Positions 7,845 to 17,017 are shown, counted from the stretch's first letter. The stretch is 64,000 nucleotides of DNA from Paenibacillus amylolyticus (GCF_029689945.1 NZ_CP121451.1:2914001-2978000); one strand, 5' to 3'. Notes: generated from the sequence alone by a model not told the origin. Translations and numbers: made by a program.

Positions 7845-9758
7845 ATGAAAGAATGGTCAGCAGCCATTCAGTGGTGGAATAAAAATCAGGTGAAGCTCAT
7901 GGACATTCGTCATCTGGTCTTGAAACCGGGACAGACGATTACGCCGTATGTTCTGCCATCCCATGCTTTTTTGCTGATGGTCAGAGGAGAAGCGACGGTT
8001 CATATGGGCGAAGAAAAGTTCAGGTCCACCCAGACACATGTTCTACATGGTGTCAAAGGCACAACGATACACATTCATTGTCAGGATCTCCCCTTGGAAT
8101 ATTATCTGATTTTATATAAACCCCAGCCGAGCTTCACAGGTACCCACCTGTTAAGAGCGGAAAACGTACAAGAGGAACATGAATGTTCCCCGCAGCAGTA
8201 TCATTTTGCAGCAACATATCCGCTGTCGCTAATTCCCATAATGGAGAGGATGCATGAATGCTGGACGAGTGGCGATGAATTGGACAGGTTGCAGGTTACA
8301 GGACTGTTGTATCAGTTGGTATACGAACAGTTTCGTCAATGGAAGCAGGCGAGTGATCAGGTAGTTGAACCTCCGGAATTGGCCGAGCAGATTGCAGCAT
8401 ACATTCAAGAGCACTACGCGCATCCAGTGTCCATGGAGGAGATGGCGGCCCAATTTCATTACAGCAGTCATTATCTGGCACGGGTATTCAAGCGCAAATT
8501 CGGATGCAGCCCCATGGATTACGTTATCCAAACCCGGATGAACCGAGCCAAAGTATTGCTGACAGAGACAGAGGTTCAGATTCGTGATGTGGCTGAGAGC
8601 GTTGGTTACAAAGATCTGTACTACTTTAGCCGGATCTTCAAACGAATGATGGGAGAAACTCCCGCTCAATATAAAATGCATAGTCATCTGCTTAAAGGTT
8701 CAAATCGTACCAATAAGAAGTCGGAATCGTTCATTGCTGGAGAACTCTCACAACGCTATATTGATAATAACGATAATCATTATCAATACAACACTTGGAG
8801 CGTGAATGACTTGAATGTGCGTTTTAAGCCTACTTTGGCAGTCAGTTTATTATTCAGTTTGTCTCTGTTATTAGCAGCGTGCGGGGGAGGGGCTGATCCG
8901 CAGTCAACAGCAAATGAAGATGCTTCACAGCCTGCAACCAAGATGTATACCGATGCATCGGGCAGAACGGTTGAGATTCCCGATCAACCTGCCAAACCGG
9001 TTGTGATTACATATGGCGGGTATTTGCTGCCACTTGGAATGAAGCCTGCGGGTGCGAACAAGGAAACACTGGATCTGTACCCGGAAGAGATGGCTGGCGT
9101 GCCGGATATCGGATCAGGAACAGGGAATGTGGAAGTGGTCTCGGATCTGGAGCCAGATCTGATCATCGTGCCAGATTATACAAGTACGGAAGTGATCGGC
9201 ACCTATGAGAAGATTGCGCCCACGATTACGGTAGCCTGGGGCGGTGACCCGGATGTGATCAACACCCTGAGAACGATGGGGGAGATTATGGATCGGAAAG
9301 ATGAAGCCGAGCGATGGATTGCTACTTTTGAAGATAAGTTGAAGGGGATTCGGGATGAATTAGACATCAATATCGAACCGGGAACCACGGCCATGTCCTT
9401 TGTCATCTATAACAAGGAGGTATTGCTTGGGGGAGAAGGCGGCACATTGGGCAAGCTGATATATCAGGATTTTGGATTTGATATGCCTGAACAGTATAAA
9501 GCCTATGCAGATGGTGGAACCGTGCTCTCATTGGAGAAGTTGGCGGATAAACCTGCAGACTACTTCTTCACCCAGATGGAAGATGAAGAGATGGAGCAGA
9601 TGATGGAACTATTTAATGAGCCGGTCTATCAGAGTATTCCTGCGATAAAAAATCATCGGATCATTAATGTTTCACGCAACTATTGGAATTACGGACCGTA
9701 TCTGGTCGATAAGGGGCTGGATAGTCTGGTTGAGCAAGTGAGTAAGTTACAGGATTAA
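7845..9758 (+). CDS. AraC-family regulator read through into a siderophore-binding lipoprotein
   Basis: One open frame of about 638 codons joins two proteins. Residues 1-~285 are an AraC regulator: a cupin-like sensor half, then two helix-turn-helix motifs (M-E-E-M-A-A-Q-F-H-Y-S-S-H-Y-L and I-R-D-V-A-E-S-V-G-Y-K). Then come ~40 unconserved residues, partly encoded by a Fur box (8761-8786), and a complete lipoprotein of the iron-siderophore binding family with its own signal peptide and lipobox. A signal peptide inside a fusion makes no sense for a cytoplasmic regulator. Adding one base at the AAAGG run near 8696-8700 would put a TAA stop at 8714-8716 and separate the genes. I therefore think these are two genes joined by a one-base deletion. 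ATG 7845 has GAGGTGG 6 bases upstream. Confidence 0.7.
   Translation: MKEWSAAIQWWNKNQVKLMDIRHLVLKPGQTITPYVLPSHAFLLMVRGEATVHMGEEKFRSTQTHVLHGVKGTTIHIHCQDLPLEYYLILYKPQPSFTGTHLLRAENVQEEHECSPQQYHFAATYPLSLIPIMERMHECWTSGDELDRLQVTGLLYQLVYEQFRQWKQASDQVVEPPELAEQIAAYIQEHYAHPVSMEEMAAQFHYSSHYLARVFKRKFGCSPMDYVIQTRMNRAKVLLTETEVQIRDVAESVGYKDLYYFSRIFKRMMGETPAQYKMHSHLLKGSNRTNKKSESFIAGELSQRYIDNNDNHYQYNTWSVNDLNVRFKPTLAVSLLFSLSLLLAACGGGADPQSTANEDASQPATKMYTDASGRTVEIPDQPAKPVVITYGGYLLPLGMKPAGANKETLDLYPEEMAGVPDIGSGTGNVEVVSDLEPDLIIVPDYTSTEVIGTYEKIAPTITVAWGGDPDVINTLRTMGEIMDRKDEAERWIATFEDKLKGIRDELDINIEPGTTAMSFVIYNKEVLLGGEGGTLGKLIYQDFGFDMPEQYKAYADGGTVLSLEKLADKPADYFFTQMEDEEMEQMMELFNEPVYQSIPAIKNHRIINVSRNYWNYGPYLVDKGLDSLVEQVSKLQD
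8761..8786 (+). promoter_or_regulatory. Fur box before the siderophore-binding lipoprotein
   Basis: TTGATAAT-AAC-GATAATCATTATCAA contains the palindrome GATAAT-C-ATTATC. It lies between the AraC-like part and the lipoprotein start, inside the continuous reading frame. Iron-dependent repression by Fur is inferred. Confidence 0.8.
8811..9758 (+). CDS. Iron-siderophore ABC transporter substrate-binding lipoprotein
   Basis: Likely true translation unit of the lipoprotein, about 315 residues, in the same frame as the AraC part. TTG 8811 follows TTGGAG by 10 bases; GTG 8802 and GTG 8817 are alternatives. The N-terminus is a signal peptide ending in the lipobox L-A-A-C at about residue 23, so the protein is anchored outside the membrane. 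The mature part is a class III (FeuA/FhuD-type) binding fold: I-P-D-Q-P near 60, L-E-P-D-L-I-I-V near 115, K-I-A-P-T-I near 135, and the closing A-I-K-N-H-R-I-I-N-V. No permease or ATPase gene is adjacent, so it should dock on a permease encoded elsewhere, perhaps that at 41.2-43.3 kb. Confidence 0.75.
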   Translation: MNVRFKPTLAVSLLFSLSLLLAACGGGADPQSTANEDASQPATKMYTDASGRTVEIPDQPAKPVVITYGGYLLPLGMKPAGANKETLDLYPEEMAGVPDIGSGTGNVEVVSDLEPDLIIVPDYTSTEVIGTYEKIAPTITVAWGGDPDVINTLRTMGEIMDRKDEAERWIATFEDKLKGIRDELDINIEPGTTAMSFVIYNKEVLLGGEGGTLGKLIYQDFGFDMPEQYKAYADGGTVLSLEKLADKPADYFFTQMEDEEMEQMMELFNEPVYQSIPAIKNHRIINVSRNYWNYGPYLVDKGLDSLVEQVSKLQD

Positions 9759-9804
9759 TGAAGATTTCATTTTTGCAGGGTTGACGCGAATCACGTCATA
9801 TCAG

Positions 9805-9838
9805 AACAGGTCATAGGTGATTTCACCTATGGCCTGTT
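9805..9838 (+). terminator. Terminator after the lipoprotein gene
   Basis: AACAGG-TCATAGGTGA pairs with TCACCTATGG-CCTGTT, followed by a short T-run. Confidence 0.7.
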
Positions 9839-10046
9839 TGGTGATATCGCCCGATCTGTATCATCAAGGCTTATAACCGCCAGGAGCAGCGACGGAGATG
9901 CTCAGTATATATACGCTTCCTCGGTTCAGATTTGGTAGTTTCTCGAATCAGTATAGATTTACAATCGATGTGATAGGGAACTTGCAGAGCTTGTTTTACA
10001 TGTTACCCTGTCCGATTTCCTGGCAAGACGATTTATAAAAAAGATA

Positions 10047-10118
10047 TTGCGAACGCTTACATTATGTGCTAACATCACCATAATAACAGGATTGTAACCG
10101 TGTGTAGGGCAATACCTG
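10047..10118 (+). promoter_or_regulatory. cre-like site, promoter and degenerate antiterminator site
   Basis: TTGCGAACGCTTACA (10047-10061) matches the CcpA cre consensus at all but one fixed position. It overlaps a -35 CTTACA (10056-10061), with CATAAT 17 bases later (10079-10084). Transcription would start near 10091 and run at once into GGATTGTAACC...GGGCAATACCTG (10089-10118), a weakened copy of the BglG-type RNA antiterminator. The layout mirrors that at 17.0 kb. Confidence 0.45.
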
Positions 10119-10199
10119 TGTCAGTTCATTCGTTGGTTCTTTGTTCATCAAACGATTGATTGCGTTTACATTTGTATATGGAATGAGCCTCATTCCTCA

Positions 10200-10288
10200 G
10201 GGTTGTTACTGATTGCAGGCAAAACCTGAATTGAGGGCAGTAGACCACGCTAAAGCGATGTCTATTTGCCTTCGGTTCAGGTTTTTTT
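10200..10288 (+). promoter_or_regulatory. Ribonucleic antiterminator (RAT) and overlapping terminator
   Basis: GGGTTGTTACTG...GCAGGCAAAACCTGA (10200-10231) closely fits the RAT recognised by LicT/SacT/GlcT-type antiterminators. Its 3' half, AACCTGAA, pairs with TTCAGGTT (10276-10283), followed by seven T residues. Binding of a BglG-family protein would block that terminator. The next gene is the esterase at 10481, 190 bases downstream. The antiterminator gene is not in the window. Confidence 0.7.
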
Positions 10289-10480
10289 AATAAAAAAATG
10301 CCTGATGGCATGATCGCAAGCGCCGTAGCCAATATTCTGAGCAGAAAGGAGCGCAGCAGATTTAAGTTTTCTAAATAGAGATATAGACTCATCCAGACAT
10401 TGGAATACTGATTCAAAGATGTGCTTTTCCAATGAAATTATCCCCATCACACATTATTAGACAGCGAGGAGATTGTTGAC
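10289..10480 (+). other. Leader between RAT terminator and esterase gene
   Basis: No promoter is evident. A 26-codon open frame (10298-10378) lacks a ribosome site and is probably chance. GAGGAG at 10466-10471 serves the esterase start. Confidence 0.35.
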
Positions 10481-12725
10481 ATGAAAACCATTAAACGTTC
10501 GATTGCGATAGCAACCATTCTGGGATTATGTGTATCCGGGTTACCGGCTTATGCAGCAGGCAATACCGTAACCTCTTCTTCAGCAGCGATGGACAAGTTG
10601 ATTCAATCGGAGCTTATTCGCGGTAGTGGTCAAGGCGTTAATGCGGCGTATCTGAACAAAAAAGCTACTCGTATTCAGGCCGCAGTACTTTACTTGCGTT
10701 TGTCCGGATTGGAGAAAGAAGCACTTGCTTACCAGGGAACGGAAACGTATGGTGATGCGGCTCAGGCAGGCAAAGTACTACAACCGGTTGTTGGCTATCT
10801 GAAGCAGCATCCGTATGTGGCTGAGATTGTTACAGGAACGGAAAAGTTTGAACCTAATGCACCACTTACAGCGGAAGGTTATGCGGGAATGCTGCTGAAG
10901 GTGCTTGGCTATGAAGCGGGTACGGATTATGAGCAGGGAGCGGCGTCCATCTATGCGGCTGGGAAAGGAATCAAGGCACTTCAAGGCAAGGGTGCGAGTG
11001 AGCTTACCAATCGCCTGATGGCTGAGGCGACCGCACAGGCTTTGCAAGTGCAGCTCAAAAATGGCAGTGGAACCTTGGAGCAGCGTTGGTTAAAACATAA
11101 GGAAGCTGGGACATTCAAACCACAAACGGTGCAACAGACCAAGTATGGTGCGATTGATGGCAAAACCTATGAGCAATATGGCACGCTCGGCTGGCTCGGC
11201 GTTCCTTATGCGGCACCTCCGGTAGGTGAACTGCGCTGGAAAGCCCCGCAAGAACCGGAAGCATGGACCGGAACCAGATCGGCCAAGGAATTTGCTGCGA
11301 ACAGCTTGCAGATCTCCGGTAAAAATACTGTAGGCAGCGAGGATTCGTTGTATCTCAATATCTGGCGTCCTGACACAACCAGTTCCAAACTTCCGGTGAT
11401 GGTATTCCTGCACGGCGGCGGGAATATGACCGGATCAGGCAAAGATTTTCAGGGTGAACAGCTTGCACGGAGCACCAACAGTATCATTATCTCGGTGAAC
11501 TACCGTCTGGGTGCCCTAGGATTCTTCGAGAATGCAGCGCTGAAAACCGGCAATGCCCTGGATGACTCCGGTAACTATGGTCTGCTTGACGCATTCCGTG
11601 CACTGGAGTGGGTACAGGATAATATTGAAGGGTTTGGCGGAGACACAGGCAATGTTACATTAGCCGGACAATCTGCTGGTGCGCGTGATGTGCTGGCAAC
11701 CCTGATCTCTCCACTTGGCAAAGGACTGTATCAAAAAGCAGTTGCTTTCAGTGGAGGATTAACGACAGCAGCACCGGAAGAAGGCCAGCAAAAATCCGAG
11801 GATGTACTCGTGAAGCTGCTCGTACAAGAAGGGAAAGCTGCTGAACGCGGAAGAGGCGAGAGCGTGGATAAGCAAGCAGTCTCCGGCAGAGCTGGAGAGC
11901 TACCTGCGTGCACTGCCTGCGGACAAGCTGGTCACAGCATTTGGCTCAACCGCGATTCGTATGGAACCATTCCCGCATCTGTTCCGGGACGGCACCGTGA
12001 TTCCAAAAGAAGGATTTGACGCCATTCAGAACGGTAACTACACCAAAGTTCCTGTGTTGCTCGGCAGCCTGGAAACAGAGTTCTCCGGATTTGCTTTTGG
12101 TGATCCCAACTTCTCGCCATCCATTACGGATGGAACCCTGTTTACTGATAAAACCAAGGCGGAGCAATATGCGGCTGCGTTGAAGTACGGCAGCGAAGCT
12201 TATGCAGGCTTTAATGCAGAGCGTGTAGCGGAACAATTGACGAGTACAGCAGATCAGCCGCCGGTATATGCGTATCGTTTTGCATGGGGCACACAAGCTG
12301 GTGTCATCTCTGAGCGGTTGCTCACGTTACTTGGCGCACCACATGGTGCGGATATGGACTTCTATACAGGACACGCAGACGGCATTGCTGCCTATTTCCC
12401 TGAGGGGTACTTTAGTGAGACGAACCAACCAGGACGTGATGAGTTGTCCGCCGCGATGGCATCATACCTGAAACAGTTCTTGTACACAGGCCATCCAGGT
12501 ACGGGCGGGTCCCCAGATCTGGCGGCATGGACACCTTGGACGAAAGATGCTCAAGCACCAATCATGCGTCTGGATGCAAGCAATACAACGGCAGAGATTG
12601 GCATGTCCACACAATATAATCAAGGCAAAGATGCCGTTATGGCGAAGATGAAAAAAGAATTGCCTGAAGAAACATACAAACTGTTGACGGAAAAAGTGTT
12701 CGCAGGCCGGTTCTTCTGGGAATAA
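10481..12725 (+). CDS. Secreted type-B carboxylesterase with N-terminal extra domain, frameshifted
   Basis: Exported alpha/beta-hydrolase of about 748 residues. A Sec signal peptide (1-~26, ending A-Y-A-A) is followed by a ~190-residue region with two SLH-like alpha-helical segments. The carboxylesterase domain starts near 220 (G-V-P-Y-A-A-P-P-V-G-E-L-R-W). It has the oxyanion H-G-G-G-N, the nucleophile elbow G-Q-S-A-G near 400 and, after the break, A-P-H-G-A-D-M-D-F as the catalytic His region. The frame is lost at GGGAAA (11831-11837). Removing one base there restores G-K-L-L-N-A-E-E-A and a continuous frame to 12725, so this looks like a one-base insertion. The RAT/terminator leader upstream suggests sugar-dependent expression; an ester substrate on plant polymers is a guess. 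Confidence 0.8.
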
Positions 12726-12760
12726 TGAAATGGAGTAGGATTTAGCATAATATGAAGAGT

Positions 12761-12796
12761 AAGAGGGCAGGAGATCCATTCTCATGTCCTCTTTTT
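12761..12796 (+). terminator. Terminator after esterase gene
   Basis: AAGAGG-GCAGGAGA pairs with TCTCATGTCCTCTT, followed by five T residues. Confidence 0.8.
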
Positions 12797-12829
12797 GTTG
12801 TGATTAATTATTGTGTGTTAGAAATACTC

Positions 12830-12861
12830 TTGACTTTACCCTACACTGGAAGCTGTATACT
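12830..12861 (+). promoter_or_regulatory. MerR-type promoter with long spacer
   Basis: TTGACT (12830-12835) and TATACT (12856-12861) are separated by 20 bases, the overlong spacer typical of promoters untwisted by MerR-family activators. It precedes the merR-like gene itself, so autoregulation is likely. Confidence 0.6.
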
Positions 12862-12891
12862 CGGATTATGTTATGGATTGGAGATGATGTT

Positions 12892-13728
12892 TTGTTTAAA
12901 ATCAGCGCTTTTTCTAGATTAAGCAAGGTTTCCTTGAAAACACTGCGTTATTACGACCAGATCGGCATACTTAAGCCGAGAAAGGTAGATGGCGATACCG
13001 GTTATCGGTACTATGCCGCAGATCAGCTTCTTGAGCTTAACCGAATATTAATGTATAAGGAATTGGGCTTTACATTGCCCCAAATTACACAGCTGCTTCA
13101 AGAAGATATTACGCTCGAGAATATTCAAGGCATGTTTAAGCTGAAAAGAAGTGAAATTCAGCAGATTATAGATACGGAACAAGCCAAACTCGCCAGAATT
13201 GAGGAACGCATGCATCTTATCGAAAAAGAGGGACAATTCGAAACGGGTCAAGAGATCCGTATCGTAGCAGAACCTGCTCAATCATTTCTGTTTCAAAAAG
13301 CCATTGGAAGTGAAGAGGACATTCCGGCGTTATTCCGTCAATTCGATCTGTTATTAACAACGAAAATTCGCCAGCTCATCCAAGGACCTCAGGTTGTTTT
13401 ATGGAAAGAAATTGATGGAAAAGAGGATGAGTTTGAGTTTGAAGTCGGATACTTCCTAACCGGTGAGCTGCAAGGATCTCCAGAGCCATTTCAGCTGCGG
13501 ACTCTTCCTCCTGAACCAATGATGGCCGCCATGGCTTTTCATTCGAGTTCCGAGTTTGATGTGGCTGCCTGTGCACATTTGGCGAAATGGATTGAGAGCA
13601 ATAACTATCAGATCAAGGAAAATGAATTGGGCAGAGAACTTTATTTACCGTTATCCCCAGAACAGGATGCCCAATTCATCGAAATACAGATACCCATACA
13701 GAATAGAACATTGAAAAAGGTGGAGTAG
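12892..13728 (+). CDS. MerR-family transcriptional regulator with effector-binding domain
   Basis: DNA-binding activator of about 279 residues. Start TTG 12892 is chosen because GGAG lies 8 bases upstream and the reading frame from there opens with the canonical MerR helix-turn-helix (I-S-A-F-S-R-L-S-K-V, then T-L-R-Y-Y-D-Q-I-G-I-L). Residues ~75-125 form the dimerisation coiled coil. The C-terminal ~150 residues fit a GyrI-like (BmrR-type) effector domain that binds small hydrophobic molecules. The MFS exporter gene starts 6 bases after its stop, so the two form a drug-responsive operon like bmrR/bmr or bltR/blt. The ligand is unknown. Confidence 0.85.
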   Translation: MFKISAFSRLSKVSLKTLRYYDQIGILKPRKVDGDTGYRYYAADQLLELNRILMYKELGFTLPQITQLLQEDITLENIQGMFKLKRSEIQQIIDTEQAKLARIEERMHLIEKEGQFETGQEIRIVAEPAQSFLFQKAIGSEEDIPALFRQFDLLLTTKIRQLIQGPQVVLWKEIDGKEDEFEFEVGYFLTGELQGSPEPFQLRTLPPEPMMAAMAFHSSSEFDVAACAHLAKWIESNNYQIKENELGRELYLPLSPEQDAQFIEIQIPIQNRTLKKVE

Positions 13729-13734
13729 ATTAAA

Positions 13735-14894
13735 ATGAAAAATAAAGGAATCATCTACGTCCTGGCACTGGCTGTTTTTCTGATCGGCACGATTGAATAT
13801 ATTATTACAGGCGTCATCGAAATCATTGCAGCGGACCTTGGAGTATCGACTTCCGAAGCCGGATTACTGGTGACAGTATTTGCTCTTGCAGCGGCGATTA
13901 TCGCTCCTGTTCTGATTACACTCACGATCAATATGGATCGTAAGAGACTGCTGATGACCACGCTTGGTGTGTTTATTGCCAGCAATGGACTTATGTTTGC
14001 AGATCTTTCTTACGAAACGGTAATCGGGATACGAATGATTCAAGGGGCCAGTGGAGGAATGGCTACCGTTGTAGCCATGGCCTTAGCAACAAGGCTGGTT
14101 GAGAAGGAAAAGAGAGGCAATGCCATCGGTATCATTCTAATGGGGCTTAGTAGTTCGCTCGTTCTTGGTGTTCCTCTGGGTACATTTTTTAGTGAGATGT
14201 TTGGATGGAGAGTTTTGTTTGTCCTAGTTGGTGCATTAAGTGTGCTTCCATTACTGGTTATCCATAAAAAGATTCCGGCAATCAAAGAAGAAGAAAAAAT
14301 TACACTCAGCATGCAGCTTTCTGTTCTCAAAAATCCAACTATTCTGATGGCTTTAGTTGTTACGTTATTTTATATTGGAGGATACGCTACACTGTTCACA
14401 TATATTACGCCGTTTTTGCAGATGACATCCTCTCTCTCCATGACGGAAATAAGCGGAGTTCTCTTTCTGGCAGGGGTTTGCAGCTTTGTCGGTTCAAAGT
14501 TTGGGGGCCAATTGGCAGATACCAAGGGATCGAAATTCACCATTTTGCTTGGCCTCTTGTTACAAGGGGCGACCCTGCTGTTATTCGCACTAGCGGGAGT
14601 CAATATCGTCGTATTCATCTTGATATTGATGATTTTTATGTTAGCAACGTGGAGTATTTCCCGGCTCAGCAACTCTATCTGGTTACGCTGTCGCCTCGAA
14701 ATCCGGACATTGCCCTTAGTGTAAATACATCGTTTATCCAATTTGGTTTTGCATTGGGATCTGGATTAGGTGGTTTCGTTATCAGCCAAACCTCTGTCCT
14801 ATATTTGAATTGGGTGGGGTTTGCCGCTGTAAGCGCAGCAGTCCTTGTTGCGGTTGTCCTATTTAAAAAGGTGAGACTCCATCATTCGTTATAG
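13735..14894 (+). CDS. MFS drug or metabolite exporter (DHA1 type), frameshifted
   Basis: Twelve-helix membrane exporter of about 387 residues of the AraJ/PbuE/Bmr-like DHA1 group. The N-terminal half holds the expected D-R-K-R between helices 2 and 3 and an R-M-I-Q-G-A motif in helix 4. The frame breaks at ATTTCCC (14655-14662). One extra T restores S-I-F-P-A-Q-Q-L-Y-L-V and the last two helices, which are otherwise read in another frame to 14894. It is transcribed with the upstream MerR regulator, pointing to an inducible export function. Confidence 0.82.
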
Positions 14895-14910
14895 TCAGAT
14901 AAAGTCAGAA

Positions 14911-14927
14911 GGTCAAAATAAGTCAAA
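14911..14927 (+). promoter_or_regulatory. CtsR-like box
   Basis: GGTCAAA-ATA-AGTCAAA is a direct heptamer repeat with a 3-base spacer, close to the CtsR heat-shock operator. It lies about 80 bases upstream of the -35 element of the hsp20 gene, farther than usual, so it may serve another promoter or be chance. Confidence 0.4.
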
Positions 14928-15004
14928 ATAAAAGAAAAAAGGATCTATTTTAAAATAGTGAACCATGGTGAAAGATAATCAGTTTTTTTCGTCTTTTACG
15001 GACT

Positions 15005-15033
15005 TTGAGCCTTATTTGCACGGGTATTATAAT
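15005..15033 (+). promoter_or_regulatory. Sigma-A promoter of the hsp20 gene
   Basis: TTGAGC (15005-15010), 17 bases, then a perfect TATAAT (15028-15033). The ribosome site AAAGGAGCTG follows at about 15070. Confidence 0.7.
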
Positions 15034-15085
15034 AATCCATGTAAGCAACACCAATACACCAACCACTTAAAAGGAGCTGATTTTC

Positions 15086-15529
15086 ATGTTTGATCTGATT
15101 CCGTTTCGTAAGCGAAATGAAGACCCGTTCGGACACATGCTGAAATCCTTCAATGACATGGTTGAGAACTCATTCCTCTCCCCTTTTGGAACTGGCTCCC
15201 AGCCATTTCGTACGGACATTCGTGAGGAAGAAGACAAATATTGCGTAGAAGCCGAGCTTCCGGGCATCACCAAAGAGAATATAGACATTCAAGTTGAAGG
15301 TAAAGAATTGATTATTCGTGCCAAACGTCATGACATGATTGAACAGAAGGATGACGCCAATCGGATCATTCGGCAGGAGCGCCGATCCGGTGAATTTATC
15401 CGGCGTTTCTATGTGGATCATATTGACGAGGAGAATATTAAGGCCAGATTGGAAGACGGTGTGTTGAAGCTTGAGATTCCGAAACGTCCTGGAGATGATC
15501 AGCCTCGCAGACGAATTCAGATTAACTAA
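15086..15529 (+). CDS. Small heat-shock protein, Hsp20/alpha-crystallin family
   Basis: ATP-independent holdase chaperone of 147 residues, the usual family length. Residues 1-~40 are the variable N-terminal arm beginning M-F-D-L-I-P-F-R. The alpha-crystallin domain spans ~45-135 and includes the E-A-E-L-P-G-I segment and the late G-V-L-K-L-E-I-P motif. The C-terminus carries R-R-I-Q-I-N, whose I-x-I element docks neighbouring subunits. It is a single-gene unit with its own promoter and terminator. Confidence 0.95.
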   Translation: MFDLIPFRKRNEDPFGHMLKSFNDMVENSFLSPFGTGSQPFRTDIREEEDKYCVEAELPGITKENIDIQVEGKELIIRAKRHDMIEQKDDANRIIRQERRSGEFIRRFYVDHIDEENIKARLEDGVLKLEIPKRPGDDQPRRRIQIN

Positions 15530-15567
15530 TATACGCAAGAAAAGCATAGTTTCTTAAACAGGGTGAA

Positions 15568-15616
15568 AAGCATGCAGGAGACATCGAGAAAGATGTTCTC
15601 TGCATGCTTTATTTTC
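15568..15616 (+). terminator. Terminator after hsp20
   Basis: AAAGCATGCAGGAGACATC and GATGTTCTCTGCATGCTTT form a long hairpin followed by TATTTT. Confidence 0.8.
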
Positions 15617-15664
15617 ATACGATTCATACGGAAAACTATTGAATATCCATGCGCTGGTTCCAAA

Positions 15665-16222
15665 TTATTTTTCTGCTGCTGCTTGCATCAGGGCATAGAT
15701 CTTGCGTGTGGTATTTACATTTCTTACAGTCATATAAGCATAGACTTTGGACCCCACAAGTTTGTTCATGCCACTTTTGGATGCATCCTCTCTGCTGACT
15801 GAATACAGAATAGCGCCGGGAACATAAAGCAGTGTGCCGATTTCCGGTTTGATGGGCAATTGGTCCAGCACGGAGGGCTCATTGATCTCATCCCATAGGA
15901 ACATCACATCACTTTTAGCCGTGTCATCATTAGTCCATTTTTCCGGGAGTGCTTCAATAACGCTCTGGATTTCATCCATATTCCGTACCATTACCCTGAT
16001 CTGTAAGCCGAAGTCGGCGGCGATGGCCTGTTCCAGCACAAGGGATATCTCTCTATTTGCATCGGCACGTTCCTGATGATCGGCAAAAATAATATTGCCC
16101 GAGTTGATGTATGTAAGGACATCCAGCATGCCTGCTTGTTCAAACGTTTCTTTCAGCTGTTTCATATTAATTTTATTGTTCCCGCCTACATTAATACCCC
16201 GTAGCAAAGCCACATAGATCAT
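15665..16222 (-). CDS. DUF1697 family protein
   Basis: Cytoplasmic protein of about 185 residues of the DUF1697 family, function unknown. It opens with the family signature Y-V-A-L-L-R-G-I-N-V-G-G and has Y-I-N-S-G-N-I-I-F near residue 40. The start at 16222 is preferred over 16246 because GGAGGG lies 8-13 bases before it and the family signature starts right there. It lies 33 bases downstream of the SMI1-like gene on the same strand, so the two are probably co-transcribed. Confidence 0.85.
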   Translation of the reverse strand: MIYVALLRGINVGGNNKINMKQLKETFEQAGMLDVLTYINSGNIIFADHQERADANREISLVLEQAIAADFGLQIRVMVRNMDEIQSVIEALPEKWTNDDTAKSDVMFLWDEINEPSVLDQLPIKPEIGTLLYVPGAILYSVSREDASKSGMNKLVGSKVYAYMTVRNVNTTRKIYALMQAAAEK

Positions 16223-16255
16223 AGGGATGTCCCTCCAATACTTCAATTCAACGGT

Positions 16256-16906
16256 TTAACAAAATGACAGATACTCGAAGAGATGAGCAGTATATTCTTC
16301 TCCCAATAGATCCTGAACTAAAGGCTCAACTTGCTCCAGAACCTCGGGCTTGGTCTCATAGGTCTCTTCATCTTTCAATTCTCCGGCATAGGTGCGTGCC
16401 GCTTCGATCAGGATAGTTAGTGCTTTGAAAAAGTCTGCCAGCGAATCGGCAACACGGTTTGGTTCTCCACCTGTAAAAGCGACATACACGGGTGAGTTCG
16501 ATTCTTCCACATCTACAATTATCGGATCATCGTTAAAGTTTGCGATGACGACATGATTTTTGGGCCAAGTGGAGGACTCCTCATAAGGTTCATTCGTGCC
16601 AATCCAGCGGAACCCCAGTTGCTGACGAAGCAGATGTTCAGGTGCAGCAAAGAAGATCAATGCGGCATCACCGATCTCAACGGCGGCATTTTTCATTTTG
16701 AGTGTACCTTCAGCTTGGGCATCTACCATTTCATAGTGACTGTACAGATACTCAAGTTCTGGAGAAAGAGTTATTCGTGTATCTACTTCCAGCGGGTAGC
16801 GTTGTTTACAAGGACGCAGATCATGATTTTTGAAAAGTCCGTAGGCTTCATTATATAAATCCTGCTGTTCTACAAAACGGTTCAAGGCCGCATCCAGTTG
16901 TTGCAT
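16256..16906 (-). CDS. SMI1/KNR4 (SUKH)-like protein
   Basis: Cytoplasmic protein of about 216 residues. The middle fits the SUKH fold: L-E-Y-L-Y-S-H-Y near 50, a G-F-R-W-I-G element near 100, D-P-I-I-V-D-V near 135, then P-V-Y-V-A-F-T-G-G and a closing D-S-L-A-D-F-F-K-A-L. SUKH proteins often act as immunity proteins to polymorphic toxins, but no toxin gene is adjacent, so this one may be an orphan or have a housekeeping role. Start 16906 has AGGAGG 11 bases upstream; a longer in-frame start at 16987 is not supported by a ribosome site. Confidence 0.65.
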   Translation of the reverse strand: MQQLDAALNRFVEQQDLYNEAYGLFKNHDLRPCKQRYPLEVDTRITLSPELEYLYSHYEMVDAQAEGTLKMKNAAVEIGDAALIFFAAPEHLLRQQLGFRWIGTNEPYEESSTWPKNHVVIANFNDDPIIVDVEESNSPVYVAFTGGEPNRVADSLADFFKALTILIEAARTYAGELKDEETYETKPEVLEQVEPLVQDLLGEEYTAHLFEYLSFC

Positions 16907-17017
16907 GGTGGCTGATTCCTCCTGGTAACATGATGTAGTATGTAGTATCATGCCAAATTGTTTGATTCGTTTGTTCGCTATATGCATTATACAATATCAA
17001 AGGTGAATACAAAAAAA

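Noticed and set aside
10298..10378. 26-codon open frame after the RAT terminator
   Set aside because: No ribosome site and no resemblance to a known leader peptide.
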